A DNA stretch of 39,866 bases from Clostridia bacterium (GCA_030526115.1 JAUNDK010000007.1:37765-77630); one strand, 5' to 3'; shown: positions 25,310 to 33,850, counted from the stretch's first letter. Numbers and translations: made by a program. The notes: a model not told the origin generated them from the sequence alone.

Positions 25310-26554
25310 TCAATAATCGGATACTCTGATTGTGCTGAGGGTTTCTACGCCGAGTGCCTTGAGCGCTGCGAGTTTTTCTTCGAGCTGATACTCTGTCATC
25401 ATCGGTGTGACAAAAGCTGCTTCACCCTCTTCAGGGTTCTTTCTGGAGAGCTCTCTTAATTCGCCGAATACCTTGTATGCGGCATCGAAAGCCTCACTGA
25501 TGTTTGCACCCTTGCATCTTACGAACATCTGGGTTTCGCCGTTCTTGTAATCATCAACAAAGTCTGCTTTGGCATCTTCCCAGTAGAGGAACTTTCTTGA
25601 TGTCTGCTGTTTTACACAGTCGATAACATCGGCAACAACAGCTGAAGCTGTCGGGAGCTTACCTGCACCCTTACCGTAGAACACTACGTCGCCTGTTGCA
25701 TCACCGCGAACCATAATTCCGTTGAATACATCGTCAACATTACCAAGCTGACTCTCACGGGAAACAAACATCGGACATACCTTAATCTGAATCTTTCCGT
25801 TCTCCTGCATTTTTACTGAGCCGATGAGCTTTATTACTCCGCCCCAGCTCTCTGCATAATCAACATCCGCAAGAGTGATTTTTGTAATACCCTCTGTGTA
25901 GCAGCTGTCAGGGTAAACATGGCTGCCGAATGTGAGAGAAGCAAGAATACAGATTTTTCTGCAGGCATCGTGACCTTCGATATCAGCTGCAGGATTTCTC
26001 TCTGCATAACCTAAATCCTGAGCGAGCTTTAATGCTGTTGCAAAGCTCATCTGCTCTCTTATCATCTTTGTGAGGATAAAGTTTGTTGTACCGTTGAGAA
26101 TACCTGCAATCTCGCTTACCTCGTTAGCGGCAAGACATGTGGAGATAGGTCTGATAATCGGGACACCGCCACCGACACTCGCCTCAAAGAGGAAGTTGAG
26201 GTTGTTCTTTCTTGCTATTGAGAGGAGCTCTGCGCCCTTTGCGGCAACAAGCTCTTTATTTGATGTTACAACATTCTTTCCCTTTTCAAGGCAGGCCTTT
26301 ACGAAATCATAAGCAGGGTGAAGTCCACCCATAACCTCAACAACTGTGGAAATATCAGGGTCGTTTAGAATAACGTCGAAATCCTTTGTGAAAAGCTCAC
26401 TGTAAGATAAATCAGGGAAATCTCTGATATCGAGGATGTACTTGATTTTAATATCCTCTCCTGCTCTGCGGCTTATGCTCTCCGCATGAGTAAAAAGTAC
26501 TTCTGCGACACCGGAACCTACGGTACCATGTCCTAAAACTGCTATATATGCCAT
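25310..26554 (-). CDS. hom: Homoserine dehydrogenase
   Basis: NAD(P)H-dependent reduction of aspartate semialdehyde to homoserine. The 414-residue enzyme has the Rossmann motif GHGTVGSG (8-15), the SNKELVAAKG loop near 94-104, the catalytic ASVGGGVPIIRP segment and GTTNFILTKM. The C-terminal ~80 residues correspond to the ACT-like regulatory region seen in Gram-positive enzymes. It sits 24 bp after the ACT-protein gene and 19 bp before thrB. AAAGGAAG precedes the ATG. Confidence 0.97.
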   Translation of the reverse strand: MAYIAVLGHGTVGSGVAEVLFTHAESISRRAGEDIKIKYILDIRDFPDLSYSELFTKDFDVILNDPDISTVVEVMGGLHPAYDFVKACLEKGKNVVTSNKELVAAKGAELLSIARKNNLNFLFEASVGGGVPIIRPISTCLAANEVSEIAGILNGTTNFILTKMIREQMSFATALKLAQDLGYAERNPAADIEGHDACRKICILASLTFGSHVYPDSCYTEGITKITLADVDYAESWGGVIKLIGSVKMQENGKIQIKVCPMFVSRESQLGNVDDVFNGIMVRGDATGDVVFYGKGAGKLPTASAVVADVIDCVKQQTSRKFLYWEDAKADFVDDYKNGETQMFVRCKGANISEAFDAAYKVFGELRELSRKNPEEGEAAFVTPMMTEYQLEEKLAALKALGVETLSTIRVSDY

Positions 26555-26578
26555 ATTAATTCTTCCTTTCGAAGATAT

Positions 26579-27016
26579 TTAACCTATGATACTGTCAATT
26601 TTAATTACATTCTCAAGCTCTTTTATTCTGTGAACGAGCTCTGTTGCCTCTATGGTCATATCCTGCGCTCTGGCGGAAACCGTAACGAAAGCTCTGCCCT
26701 TTACGGGAATATTCTGGTTGACTGTGAGAATATTGGCATTTACCTCAGAAAAAACAGAGAGGAAAGTCATAAGTGCGCCGGGTTTGTCTTTAAGAACAAC
26801 CTGCATGGAAATTATTCCGTCTGAATCTTTTTTCTGATAGGGGAAAACACCGTCTTTATACTTATAATAAACACTTCTGGATATACCTGCCATACGCACA
26901 GCTTCCGAAGTGCTTACTGCCTCACCGCTTTCAAGAAGAGATGTGGCATACACAACTTTCTCGTATATATCGGGAAGAACGGCGGTATCTATAATAAGAT
27001 ATTCATTGTCTTTCAT
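26579..27016 (-). CDS. ACT domain protein, UPF0735 (PheB-like) family
   Basis: A 145-residue protein: an N-terminal helix-turn-helix-like segment (SEAVRMAGISRSVYYKYKDGVFPY) and a C-terminal ACT domain (about 68-143, ISMQVVLKDKPGALMTFLSVF). It matches the UPF0735 family, often encoded beside hom/thrB or pheA in Firmicutes and thought to be an amino-acid-responsive regulator; direct evidence of function is limited. The frame continues upstream to 27034, but AGGAGGTG lies 5 nt before the ATG at 27016. As first gene of the operon it may sense threonine, which is inference. Confidence 0.9.
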   Translation of the reverse strand: MKDNEYLIIDTAVLPDIYEKVVYATSLLESGEAVSTSEAVRMAGISRSVYYKYKDGVFPYQKKDSDGIISMQVVLKDKPGALMTFLSVFSEVNANILTVNQNIPVKGRAFVTVSARAQDMTIEATELVHRIKELENVIKIDSIIG

Positions 27017-27055
27017 AGTCCACCTCCTATACACATTTGTTTGCTGACGACGAAC

Positions 27056-27084
27056 AGTTTAACATATTAAAACAAGAAAATCAA
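27056..27084 (-). promoter_or_regulatory. Promoter of the ACT-hom-thrB-lysC operon
   Basis: Minus-strand -35 TTGATT (27084-27079), 17-bp spacer, -10 TAAACT (27061-27056). It directly follows the T-tract of the upstream gene's terminator. The leader is about 30 nt, too short for an attenuator or T-box. Confidence 0.5.
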
Positions 27085-27116
27085 GAAAAAAACCGCCAAT
27101 TTTTAATCGGCGGTTT
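27082..27116 (-). terminator. Terminator of the penicillin-binding protein gene
   Basis: AAACCGCC pairs with GGCGGTTT (8 bp plus AT pairs), followed by eight T residues on the minus strand. Confidence 0.85.
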
Positions 27117-27170
27117 AATACTGTCAATTTACATATAATAAATGAACTTTTTTGTGATAATTATTCAAAA

Positions 27171-29621
27171 TCATTCAAAGAAATCACCATCACCATAATC
27201 GTAGTCATAATCATATGTAGGCTCATCATAATCCGGTTCAACATAAATATCGTCATCATCACCGTCACCGTAATCATAATCGGTATCAGGCTCGATGTAA
27301 GTATCTCCGCCGTTATCATCCCAGCTGTCATCGGAAACGGAGCTGTCATCTTCAGCAGGAATTACCGCATCATCTTCAGGCTCCAGTACAGGATCAGGGG
27401 TTGTAACTGCGGAATATGTTGCCACACGGTTATATTTGGTATGGTCTGTACCTGCATTACATACAGCCGGCTTGTTGCTTGTGGAATAATATCCTACAGC
27501 CATGTTATAACATGCGTAAGATGCAATAAGACCACTGTCTCGGCAGAAGTATTCCTGTTCAACATAATCGGAATATGTGAAATCGGTTGGGTAGTTATAT
27601 CCGTAGTTGTCAATCATCCACTCCATGCTTACTCTCCACATGGTTTTTGCGGCCGTTGAAAGCGGGAGTGTGGACGGCATATCATAACCTGCCCAGCATC
27701 CTGCAACAGCAAACGGTGTACCGCCGACAAACCATGTATCTGAGAAGTCATCGGTTGTACCGGTTTTTCCGTAAATTGTCCATCCCGGAATCTGTACCTG
27801 AGATGCAGTTGCATTATAGCCGTAAACAACATTCTGGAGGAGTCTGTTCATGATTGTTGCGTTCTCCTCGGAAAGAGCTCTGGAAGGAACCTTGTTTCTG
27901 TTGTCCACGATAATCTCGCCCATGCTATCCTTTATATAATAGAAAGAATAAGGCTTGTAGTAGTTTCCTCCGTTACCGTAAATCTGATAAGCGGCAGTCA
28001 TTTCCTTTACGGTTACACCGTTGTAAAGACCACCGATGGCAAGAGCGGAAAGTGAATACTGGTCAATTGCGGGATCGAGAGTTGTGAAGTGAAGTCTCTG
28101 TGTAAGGAAGTTATAGCAGTACTGTGGAGTGAGGGCCTTACATATCTGAGCCGCCGGAGCATTCTGAGAAATCTCAAGAGCCTGGTCAACGTTAAGATAT
28201 CCCTGGAAAAGACCGTCAAAGTTGTTAGGACCCGGCTGACCGTCATCGAAATAACCTTCGATAGGCTGGTCCTTAACAACAGTACCGTAAGTGATTGTTC
28301 CGTTATCAAGGGCAGCAGGATAAACCGAAATACCCTTGAATGATGAACCTGCCTGACGGGTTGTCTGAGTTGCACGGTTTGTGAGAAGGTTTGCGTTCTT
28401 TGTGTAACGGCTGCCGACAACGGCAAGTTCTTTACCGGAATAATCCATCATAAAGAAACCGAACTGGATTGACGGGTCATCGATAAGGTCATAGGATTTG
28501 GATGTGAACACCTTTTCTATGCCGGACTGAATACCCTCATTGAGGCAGGAATAAATCTCAAGACCGCCGTTGTTTACCATATTGGCTGCATAGCTTGTGG
28601 AGATATTCATCTCCTCGGAGATAGCCTCAACCATCTCATAGTACATGTTCTCAATGTACCAGTTCCATACGCCGTTCTCGTCGTCATCCTCTTCCTCTGC
28701 ATCGTATTCACCTGTTGAAGAATGGAAACTGAATGCCCAGTTCATATTTTCAGACTCAAGCATTGCATCGTCATATTCTTCTTTTGTGATATAACCCTGA
28801 GAATACATTTCTCCGAGAACTATCTGCTGACGGTCCTTGTTGTTTTCAGGGAATATCATAGGTGTGTAAGCATACGGGTTCTGGGTAATACCTGCAATAG
28901 ATGCACACTCCGCAATGGAGCAGTCCCAGATATCCTTACCGAAGTAGGTTTTTGCCGCAGCCTGAATGCCGTTACATCCGGAACCGAAGTAAACATAGTT
29001 AAGGTAATACTCAAGAATTTCATCCTTGGAATATTTCTTCTCGAGGTTTAAGGCTGTGAAAATTTCACGAAGCTTACGGGTAATACTTACTTCATCATCT
29101 TTTGTGATGTTCTTAATGAGCTGCTGAGTAAGCGTAGAACCACCGGCTCCGCCCTGTCCTGTTGCAAGTTTTACTGCCGCACCGACCGTTGTTCTCCAGT
29201 CAACACCGTTATGGTCATAGAATCGCTTATCTTCAATGGCAACCATGGCATTTTTCATGGCATCGGGAATCTGAGCAAAGTCTACCCATGTACGGTTCTC
29301 GTATGCATAGAACTTCATGTATTCCTTCGGGTTACCGAATTCGTCATCCACAAGCACACGGCTGCTCTCACTGAGCTTGAATGTGGAAAGAGATGCTATC
29401 TCTGTATTCCTCATGCTCCACACAAACTTACCAACTGTGAACAGAACTATAAATCCTGCTATGGTGAGTATGGTAAAAATTGTGAGGAAGAGTTTCCACA
29501 CCATGGAACCCAGAGATTTTGCGGTTGCACCGGCAGACACTGCAAAAGCATCATCGGCCGCAGCTGTGCTGGTTCTTGTGCGGGTTTCTCCGTATTTGTT
29601 TATATCTTTGTTTCCTATCAA
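27171..29621 (-). CDS. Class A penicillin-binding protein (glycosyltransferase/transpeptidase)
   Basis: Bifunctional peptidoglycan synthase of 816 residues. There is a short cytoplasmic N-terminus, a TM helix at about 40-68, the GT51 glycosyltransferase domain with catalytic E130 in VAIEDKRFYDHNG and GGSTLTQQLIKNI (160-172), and a transpeptidase domain with SxxK (S426-K429), SQN (485-487) and KTG (619-621). A short acidic insertion (EEEDDDENG) lies between the domains. The last ~75 residues are an extracellular tail of D, Y, G and E with two imperfect repeats of the type YxEPDxDYDYGDGD. The start is TTG with AGGAGAGG 6 nt upstream. It is monocistronic, with its own promoter and terminator. 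Confidence 0.96.
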   Translation of the reverse strand: MIGNKDINKYGETRTRTSTAAADDAFAVSAGATAKSLGSMVWKLFLTIFTILTIAGFIVLFTVGKFVWSMRNTEIASLSTFKLSESSRVLVDDEFGNPKEYMKFYAYENRTWVDFAQIPDAMKNAMVAIEDKRFYDHNGVDWRTTVGAAVKLATGQGGAGGSTLTQQLIKNITKDDEVSITRKLREIFTALNLEKKYSKDEILEYYLNYVYFGSGCNGIQAAAKTYFGKDIWDCSIAECASIAGITQNPYAYTPMIFPENNKDRQQIVLGEMYSQGYITKEEYDDAMLESENMNWAFSFHSSTGEYDAEEEDDDENGVWNWYIENMYYEMVEAISEEMNISTSYAANMVNNGGLEIYSCLNEGIQSGIEKVFTSKSYDLIDDPSIQFGFFMMDYSGKELAVVGSRYTKNANLLTNRATQTTRQAGSSFKGISVYPAALDNGTITYGTVVKDQPIEGYFDDGQPGPNNFDGLFQGYLNVDQALEISQNAPAAQICKALTPQYCYNFLTQRLHFTTLDPAIDQYSLSALAIGGLYNGVTVKEMTAAYQIYGNGGNYYKPYSFYYIKDSMGEIIVDNRNKVPSRALSEENATIMNRLLQNVVYGYNATASQVQIPGWTIYGKTGTTDDFSDTWFVGGTPFAVAGCWAGYDMPSTLPLSTAAKTMWRVSMEWMIDNYGYNYPTDFTYSDYVEQEYFCRDSGLIASYACYNMAVGYYSTSNKPAVCNAGTDHTKYNRVATYSAVTTPDPVLEPEDDAVIPAEDDSSVSDDSWDDNGGDTYIEPDTDYDYGDGDDDDIYVEPDYDEPTYDYDYDYGDGDFFE

Positions 29622-29707
29622 ATTATGCCTCTCCTATTCAAATATGTCGGGTTCTGTTTTCTGACAGAGCACACACATAGTTATAACTGTAATATTAAGT
29701 TTAACAA

Positions 29708-29735
29708 TTATATCACACGAGAAATTCAAGTCAAT
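29708..29735 (-). promoter_or_regulatory. Promoter of the penicillin-binding protein gene
   Basis: Minus-strand -35 TTGACT (29735-29730), 16-bp spacer, perfect -10 TATAAT (29713-29708), giving a leader of about 80 nt. Confidence 0.7.
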
Positions 29736-29756
29736 AATGTGGGCACGGTGTTCATT

Positions 29757-30359
29757 TTAATTTTGCATTTCTTTTGCGAATTCCGGCTCCGAAGAGAAAC
29801 TTAATCTCTCCCCTTTATACGGAAATGTTATTTTTGATGAGAACAGCAGCGGATTTACACGCTCATCCCTTGAGCCGTATTTATGGTCACCCACAAGCGG
29901 GAACTTTCTGGAGGAAAACTGAACCCTTATCTGGTGGCTTCTGCCTGTATGCAAAGTGATGTGCACGAGGGATTTATCATCCCTTACGGCAATGCGCTCG
30001 TATTCAAGACTTGCTCTCTTTACACCCTTGCGTTCACTCTTTACAACAAAAACCTTGTTCTTTTTGGAATCTTTCCAAAGTAAATCCTCAAGAACCGCCT
30101 GTTCTTCAGGTACACCATGTACAACGGCGAGATATTCCTTTATAAGGCAGCCTTCCTGAATCAGTCGTGAGAACAGGGCCGCTGTCTGTTTATTTCTTGC
30201 GAACACCATTACACCACCGACATTTTTATCAAGGCGGTGAAGGGTGAATATCTCTCCCCCATGCTCCGAAATGAGAAGCTGTGGCATTTCATGCTCGGAA
30301 TCGACACCGACAGGCTTTACGCAAACAATTATATTTTCATCTTTGAATAATACTTCCAT
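29757..30359 (-). CDS. RluA-family RNA pseudouridine synthase
   Basis: A 200-residue, catalytic-domain-only pseudouridine synthase. HRLDKNVGGVMVFAR at residues 41-55 contains the catalytic D44. GRSHQIRVQF is the second family motif and VGDHKYG the third. There is no S4 domain, and the target (rRNA or tRNA) cannot be told. The open frame continues upstream to 30407, but AGAGGT lies 6 nt before the ATG at 30359. A terminator hairpin sits directly upstream, so either it has a promoter of its own within 50 bp or it relies on read-through. Confidence 0.92.
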   Translation of the reverse strand: MEVLFKDENIIVCVKPVGVDSEHEMPQLLISEHGGEIFTLHRLDKNVGGVMVFARNKQTAALFSRLIQEGCLIKEYLAVVHGVPEEQAVLEDLLWKDSKKNKVFVVKSERKGVKRASLEYERIAVRDDKSLVHITLHTGRSHQIRVQFSSRKFPLVGDHKYGSRDERVNPLLFSSKITFPYKGERLSFSSEPEFAKEMQN

Positions 30360-30375
30360 ATTTAACCTCTGCAAG

Positions 30376-30399
30376 AAAAAACAGCCCCGTGAGGCTGCT
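30376..30399 (-). terminator. Terminator of the 125-codon gene
   Basis: AGCAGCC pairs with GGCTGTT (one wobble, CCGTGA-type loop), followed by TTTTTTC on the minus strand, just 17 bp before the RluA-family start codon. Confidence 0.65.
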
Positions 30400-30407
30400 T
30401 TACTCAA

Positions 30408-30785
30408 TTATTCTATTCCGTACTGAGCCTCGATGAGTCTGTCATCGACATAACCGCCGAGAAGAACCTCGTATGCCTCAAAATTAATCTCAGGATTGTA
30501 TTCAGGTGACTCAGGGCCGTACTCTTTCTCAAGGTAAGTCTCGAAAGCATTGATTACATTTGCAATCTCCGGGAGTTTATCCTCGGGAACTATGATTGTT
30601 ACCTCTGAAAAATATGGGAGTGAGCTGTTCTCTTTGAATCTTACTGTTTTGATGTCATCGAAGTAAATCTCGTTAAATCCCGCCTCGATGAGATTTCTGT
30701 AAATACGAAGTGTAGATGTATCAATATAGCTGATTTTCTTCATACCCTTTGGGGCGAATCTTGCTATTAAAAAGTTCATTGCCAT
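30408..30785 (-). CDS. Conserved-looking small protein of unknown function
   Basis: I do not recognise a family. The 125-residue acidic, soluble product begins MAMNFLIARFAPKGMKKISY. It has two alternating strand regions (TLRIYRNLIEAGFNEIYFDDIKTVRFKEN, SEVTIIVPEDKLPEIANVI) that suggest an alpha/beta or PH-like fold, and ends LIEAQYGIE. No signal peptide or membrane segment is present. AGGAGA lies 9 nt before the chosen ATG; the open frame extends to 31052, but that part overlaps the thiM gene on the other strand and has no start signals. Divergent from thiM. Confidence 0.75.
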   Translation of the reverse strand: MAMNFLIARFAPKGMKKISYIDTSTLRIYRNLIEAGFNEIYFDDIKTVRFKENSSLPYFSEVTIIVPEDKLPEIANVINAFETYLEKEYGPESPEYNPEINFEAYEVLLGGYVDDRLIEAQYGIE

Positions 30786-30866
30786 GGTGAAAAGTCTCCT
30801 GTTGTATTTTTTCTGTATTATAACACATTTTTTATGACAGGTATATATTAAAATTAAAAACTGTTG

Positions 30867-30875
30867 TGGTATAAT
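30867..30875 (+). promoter_or_regulatory. Extended -10 promoter of thiM-thiE
   Basis: TGGTATAAT is an extended -10 with a perfect hexamer, 27 bp before the thiM start. No good -35 is visible. The leader is too short to hold a TPP riboswitch. Confidence 0.6.
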
Positions 30876-30902
30876 TACCATGTTTATGAAAAGAGGTACA
30901 AC

Positions 30903-31706
30903 ATGAAAGATATACTGCACAGAACGGCTGAGATTATTCCCGCCACAAGAAAAAACGCTCCTGTCACCCATTGTATTACAAATCCTGTCGTAACAAACGA
31001 CAGCGCAAATGCACTGCTGGCAGTGGGTGCAAAACCGATTATGGCAGAGCATCCCGATGAAATGCCTGACATAGTCAGAGTTGCCGATGCGGAACTTCTG
31101 AATCTCGGATGTATTAACGAGAGCAAAATGAAAGCCATGATAAACGCCGGCACAGCTTCTTTAAAGAAAGATATTCCTGTGGTTCTGGACCTTGTGGGTG
31201 TAAGCTGTTCAACACTCAGACGTGATTTTGCGAAAAGGCTTATATCCGAAGTCAAGCCGAAGATAATCAAAGGCAATTATTCCGAGATTTATTCCGTACT
31301 CGGCATGAATGCTGACAGCAAGGGTCTCGAATCTTTAACCGGTCTGAATGAAAAAGCTGTGGAAAAACTGAAATGTTTCGCTGAAAAACACAATGCGGTT
31401 ATTCTTGCCACAGGTAAACAGGATCTGATTGTAAGCAAAGACGAAATATATATCTGCGGGAACGGAACGGCAAGATTATCTCTCGTTACGGGAACAGGAT
31501 GCATAGTCGGTGCTCTCACGGCGGCTTATTCGGCCTGTGGTGATTATACCGCATCAGCTTTGCTTGCCGTAAGTGAGATGGGAATATGCGGTGAACTGTG
31601 CGAAAATATCAGAGGGCTTGGATCTTTCCGTGTGGGACTTATCGATGCACTCTCGGAATTTGAAAGCTCTGCTCTGTTCGACAATATAAAAATAAGGGAG
31701 ATATAA
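30903..31706 (+). CDS. thiM: Hydroxyethylthiazole kinase
   Basis: Phosphorylates the thiazole moiety 4-methyl-5-hydroxyethylthiazole during thiamine salvage. The 267-residue ribokinase-like enzyme has VTHCITNPVVTNDSAN near residues 21-36, VLDLVGVSCSTLR near 94-106, GNYSEI at 124-129 and the catalytic cysteine C200 in VTGTGCIVGAL. GAGGT lies 5 nt before the ATG; an upstream in-frame ATG (30864) precedes the promoter and is rejected. It overlaps operon partner thiE by nothing but a single-base gap. ThiD is absent from the window. Confidence 0.96.
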   Translation: MKDILHRTAEIIPATRKNAPVTHCITNPVVTNDSANALLAVGAKPIMAEHPDEMPDIVRVADAELLNLGCINESKMKAMINAGTASLKKDIPVVLDLVGVSCSTLRRDFAKRLISEVKPKIIKGNYSEIYSVLGMNADSKGLESLTGLNEKAVEKLKCFAEKHNAVILATGKQDLIVSKDEIYICGNGTARLSLVTGTGCIVGALTAAYSACGDYTASALLAVSEMGICGELCENIRGLGSFRVGLIDALSEFESSALFDNIKIREI

Positions 31707-31707
31707 G

Positions 31708-32337
31708 ATGAAAGATTTAACATTATATTTTATAACCGACACAACAGACGGTGACACAGAAAGAATGTGCAAAGTGGTTGAAGCCGCTTGTAAAGGTGGT
31801 GCAGATATAATTCAGCTCAGAGAGAAAAACATAAGCACAAGGGATTATATACACCTTGCAGAATGTGTTCTGAAGATAACAAAGGCTTATAATGTCCCTC
31901 TTATTATAAATGACAGGGTTGATGTTGCCCTTGCAAGCGGTGCCGACGGCATTCACCTCGGTCAGAGTGATATGCCGGTTGATACAGCAAGAAAAATCTG
32001 CGGTCCCGATATGATAATAGGAGCCACAGCGAAAACCACAGAACAGGCAAAGGAAGCATACGAAAACGGTGCGGACTATCTTGGCTGCGGCGCGGTTTAC
32101 CCAAGTTCCACAAAAAAAGATGCCGCTTTTACACCTGTTGAAAAGATTACCGAAGTCTGCAACTGCGTGCCTATCCCCGTTGTGGCAATAGGGGGACTTA
32201 ACGAGAACAATCTTGATATTCTTAAGGGAGTACCCGTAAAAGGTATGTGCTTTGTTTCTGCAATAATGAATGACACGAATCCTGAAGATAAAACAAAAAC
32301 ACTTCGCAGACTCGCTGAAAATATTATTTCCGAATAA
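31708..32337 (+). CDS. thiE: Thiamine-phosphate synthase
   Basis: Joins hydroxymethylpyrimidine diphosphate and thiazole phosphate to thiamine phosphate. The 209-residue TIM barrel has IIQLREKN (residues 31-38), DRVDVALASGADGIHLGQSDMP near 70-90, the YLGCGAVYPSSTK loop and VVAIGGLNENN. It begins one base after the thiM stop, behind AGGGAG, so the two are co-translated. Together with thiM it forms a salvage pair. No terminator is evident directly downstream. Confidence 0.96.
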   Translation: MKDLTLYFITDTTDGDTERMCKVVEAACKGGADIIQLREKNISTRDYIHLAECVLKITKAYNVPLIINDRVDVALASGADGIHLGQSDMPVDTARKICGPDMIIGATAKTTEQAKEAYENGADYLGCGAVYPSSTKKDAAFTPVEKITEVCNCVPIPVVAIGGLNENNLDILKGVPVKGMCFVSAIMNDTNPEDKTKTLRRLAENIISE

Positions 32338-32530
32338 GATAAAACTGTATTTATGGTATTTTCTGTCTATCACTAAACATTAGTAAAAAGTAAGTAAAAC
32401 AGCAAATAATTAATACCCTGTTTTGATAAATCAGTTGATTAATTTGCAAAAGTAACTTATTTCAACAGATAGCTTATTATCATATTGCACAAAGTAAATA
32501 AACGTCAATTGAAAAATATGACGAAATGTT

Positions 32531-32550
32531 TGTTAAGCAATTGTTTATCA
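32531..32550. promoter_or_regulatory. Candidate operator of the LacI-family gene
   Basis: TGTTAAGCAATTGTTTATCA is an imperfect palindrome (16 of 20 positions symmetric, centred on CAATTG) that directly abuts the -35 box of the LacI-family gene. Position and symmetry fit autoregulation. The rest of 32338-32530 is AT-rich with no feature I can support. Confidence 0.4.
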
Positions 32551-32579
32551 TTGAAATTGCAATACCTTTTCTGTATAAT
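32551..32579 (+). promoter_or_regulatory. Sigma-A promoter of the LacI-family gene
   Basis: -35 TTGAAA, 17-bp spacer, perfect -10 TATAAT, 41 bp before the start codon. Confidence 0.75.
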
Positions 32580-32620
32580 CAGTTTTATAAATTTATAAGA
32601 TTTTAGAACGGAATCGGTAG

Positions 32621-33742
32621 ATGAGAATAAAAAGCAAAGAATTAGCTGAAAAACTCGGAGTCAGCACAGCAACAGTTTCACTTGTAATCAACAACAAACC
32701 CGGAATAAGCAAAAATCTGAGAGAAAGCCTTACTGAGCGCATTGTTCAGATGGGTTACGGCGAAATGATTAAATCCGGAGATGCTCCTGCAAGCAAGCCT
32801 GCATCTTCAAAATCAGGTTCAAGGGCAAAAAAGACAATAGTCTATGCAATATATTCCCTTGAAGATCTCGGTTCGGATCAGAGTGGTTTTTACACTCATG
32901 TTCTTGAAGGCTGTGACCTTCAGGCAAGAGAACTCGGTTTTAACCTTCAGATGGTTCACATCGACTCTAAATGCGGTTGCAGTCTTGCGGACTGTATAAA
33001 TCTTGATGAGTGTATAGGTGTTGTTCTCCAGGCTTATCAGGTTACAGACTGGATTTATAACGACCTGAGGAAGACAGGTCTCCCCTTTATAGCAGTGGAC
33101 AGATACAATTATTCCAGAAATCTCTCCTCTGTATGCGTCAACAACGAAGACGGTATGTTCTTCGCAATAAGACATCTTTACGAACTCGGTCACAAAAACA
33201 TAGGTTATGTGGGAAGCGGTTTTGACTTCAATACCGTTATTGAGAGAAGAAGAAACTACCACCAGGCTTTAAGAGAGTTCAATCTTGTGGACAGACCGGA
33301 ATTCAGATTCCTCACAAAGGTTGAGGTTGCCAAGACCACAAGAGGTTCCGGAATTTTCCGTTCCCTCATAAACCAGTGGTCACAGATGGAAGAACTTCCG
33401 ACAGCCCTTGTATGTGAAAATGATATTCTTGCGGTTCAGGTACTCAAAGCAGTAAGAAAAATGGGACTTAAAGTCCCGGAGGACATCTCAATTGTCGGTT
33501 TTGATGACAGAAGCATGTCCCAGTGGTGTGATCCTCCACTAACAACAGTCAGGGTTCACCGCCACCTTATGGGCAGACAGGCCGTTCAGCTTCTTCTCAA
33601 CCTTATCGATATGAGAAAGTCCGGATTTAAGAGCCTTCCATATAAGGTATGCGTTGGTATTGAGTTTGTACCGAGAGAAAGTACGGCTTCACCAAAGAAC
33701 GAGATTATCAAAATCAACCAGCTCCAGCTTAACATGGACTGA
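32621..33742 (+). CDS. LacI family transcriptional regulator
   Basis: A 373-residue regulator. The N-terminal helix-turn-helix (residues 4-27, SKELAEKLGVSTATVSLVIN) and hinge helix are followed by an unusually long K/S/A-rich linker (about 50-70, SGDAPASKPASSKSGSRAKK). The periplasmic-binding-like effector domain follows (YAIYSLEDLGSDQSGFY to FVPRES). Family hallmarks FDDRSMSQWCDPPLTTV and TALVCENDILA are present. The start has no strong Shine-Dalgarno beyond GGAATCGG. No sugar transport or catabolic gene is adjacent, so it may be a global or remote regulator. It ends with its own terminator. Confidence 0.95.
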   Translation: MRIKSKELAEKLGVSTATVSLVINNKPGISKNLRESLTERIVQMGYGEMIKSGDAPASKPASSKSGSRAKKTIVYAIYSLEDLGSDQSGFYTHVLEGCDLQARELGFNLQMVHIDSKCGCSLADCINLDECIGVVLQAYQVTDWIYNDLRKTGLPFIAVDRYNYSRNLSSVCVNNEDGMFFAIRHLYELGHKNIGYVGSGFDFNTVIERRRNYHQALREFNLVDRPEFRFLTKVEVAKTTRGSGIFRSLINQWSQMEELPTALVCENDILAVQVLKAVRKMGLKVPEDISIVGFDDRSMSQWCDPPLTTVRVHRHLMGRQAVQLLLNLIDMRKSGFKSLPYKVCVGIEFVPRESTASPKNEIIKINQLQLNMD

Positions 33743-33755
33743 TACCAAAACAATT

Positions 33756-33787
33756 AAAGTCGCTCTTTATGGGCGGCTTTTTTATTT
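33756..33787 (+). terminator. Terminator of the LacI-family gene
   Basis: AAAGTCGC pairs with GCGGCTTT (one G-T pair), then TTTTTT. Confidence 0.8.
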
Positions 33788-33812
33788 ATGTAAATTTATA
33801 TGTTTACATAAA
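33785..33812. repeat. Perfect 10-bp inverted repeat
   Basis: TTTATGTAAA and its complement TTTACATAAA are separated by 8 nt, just after the LacI-gene terminator. It could be an operator or a secondary structure; the AT-only arms make a weak RNA hairpin. Confidence 0.4.
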
Positions 33813-33850
33813 TATCCAATATGGAAAAATGTACAAATAATCTTTACTTG

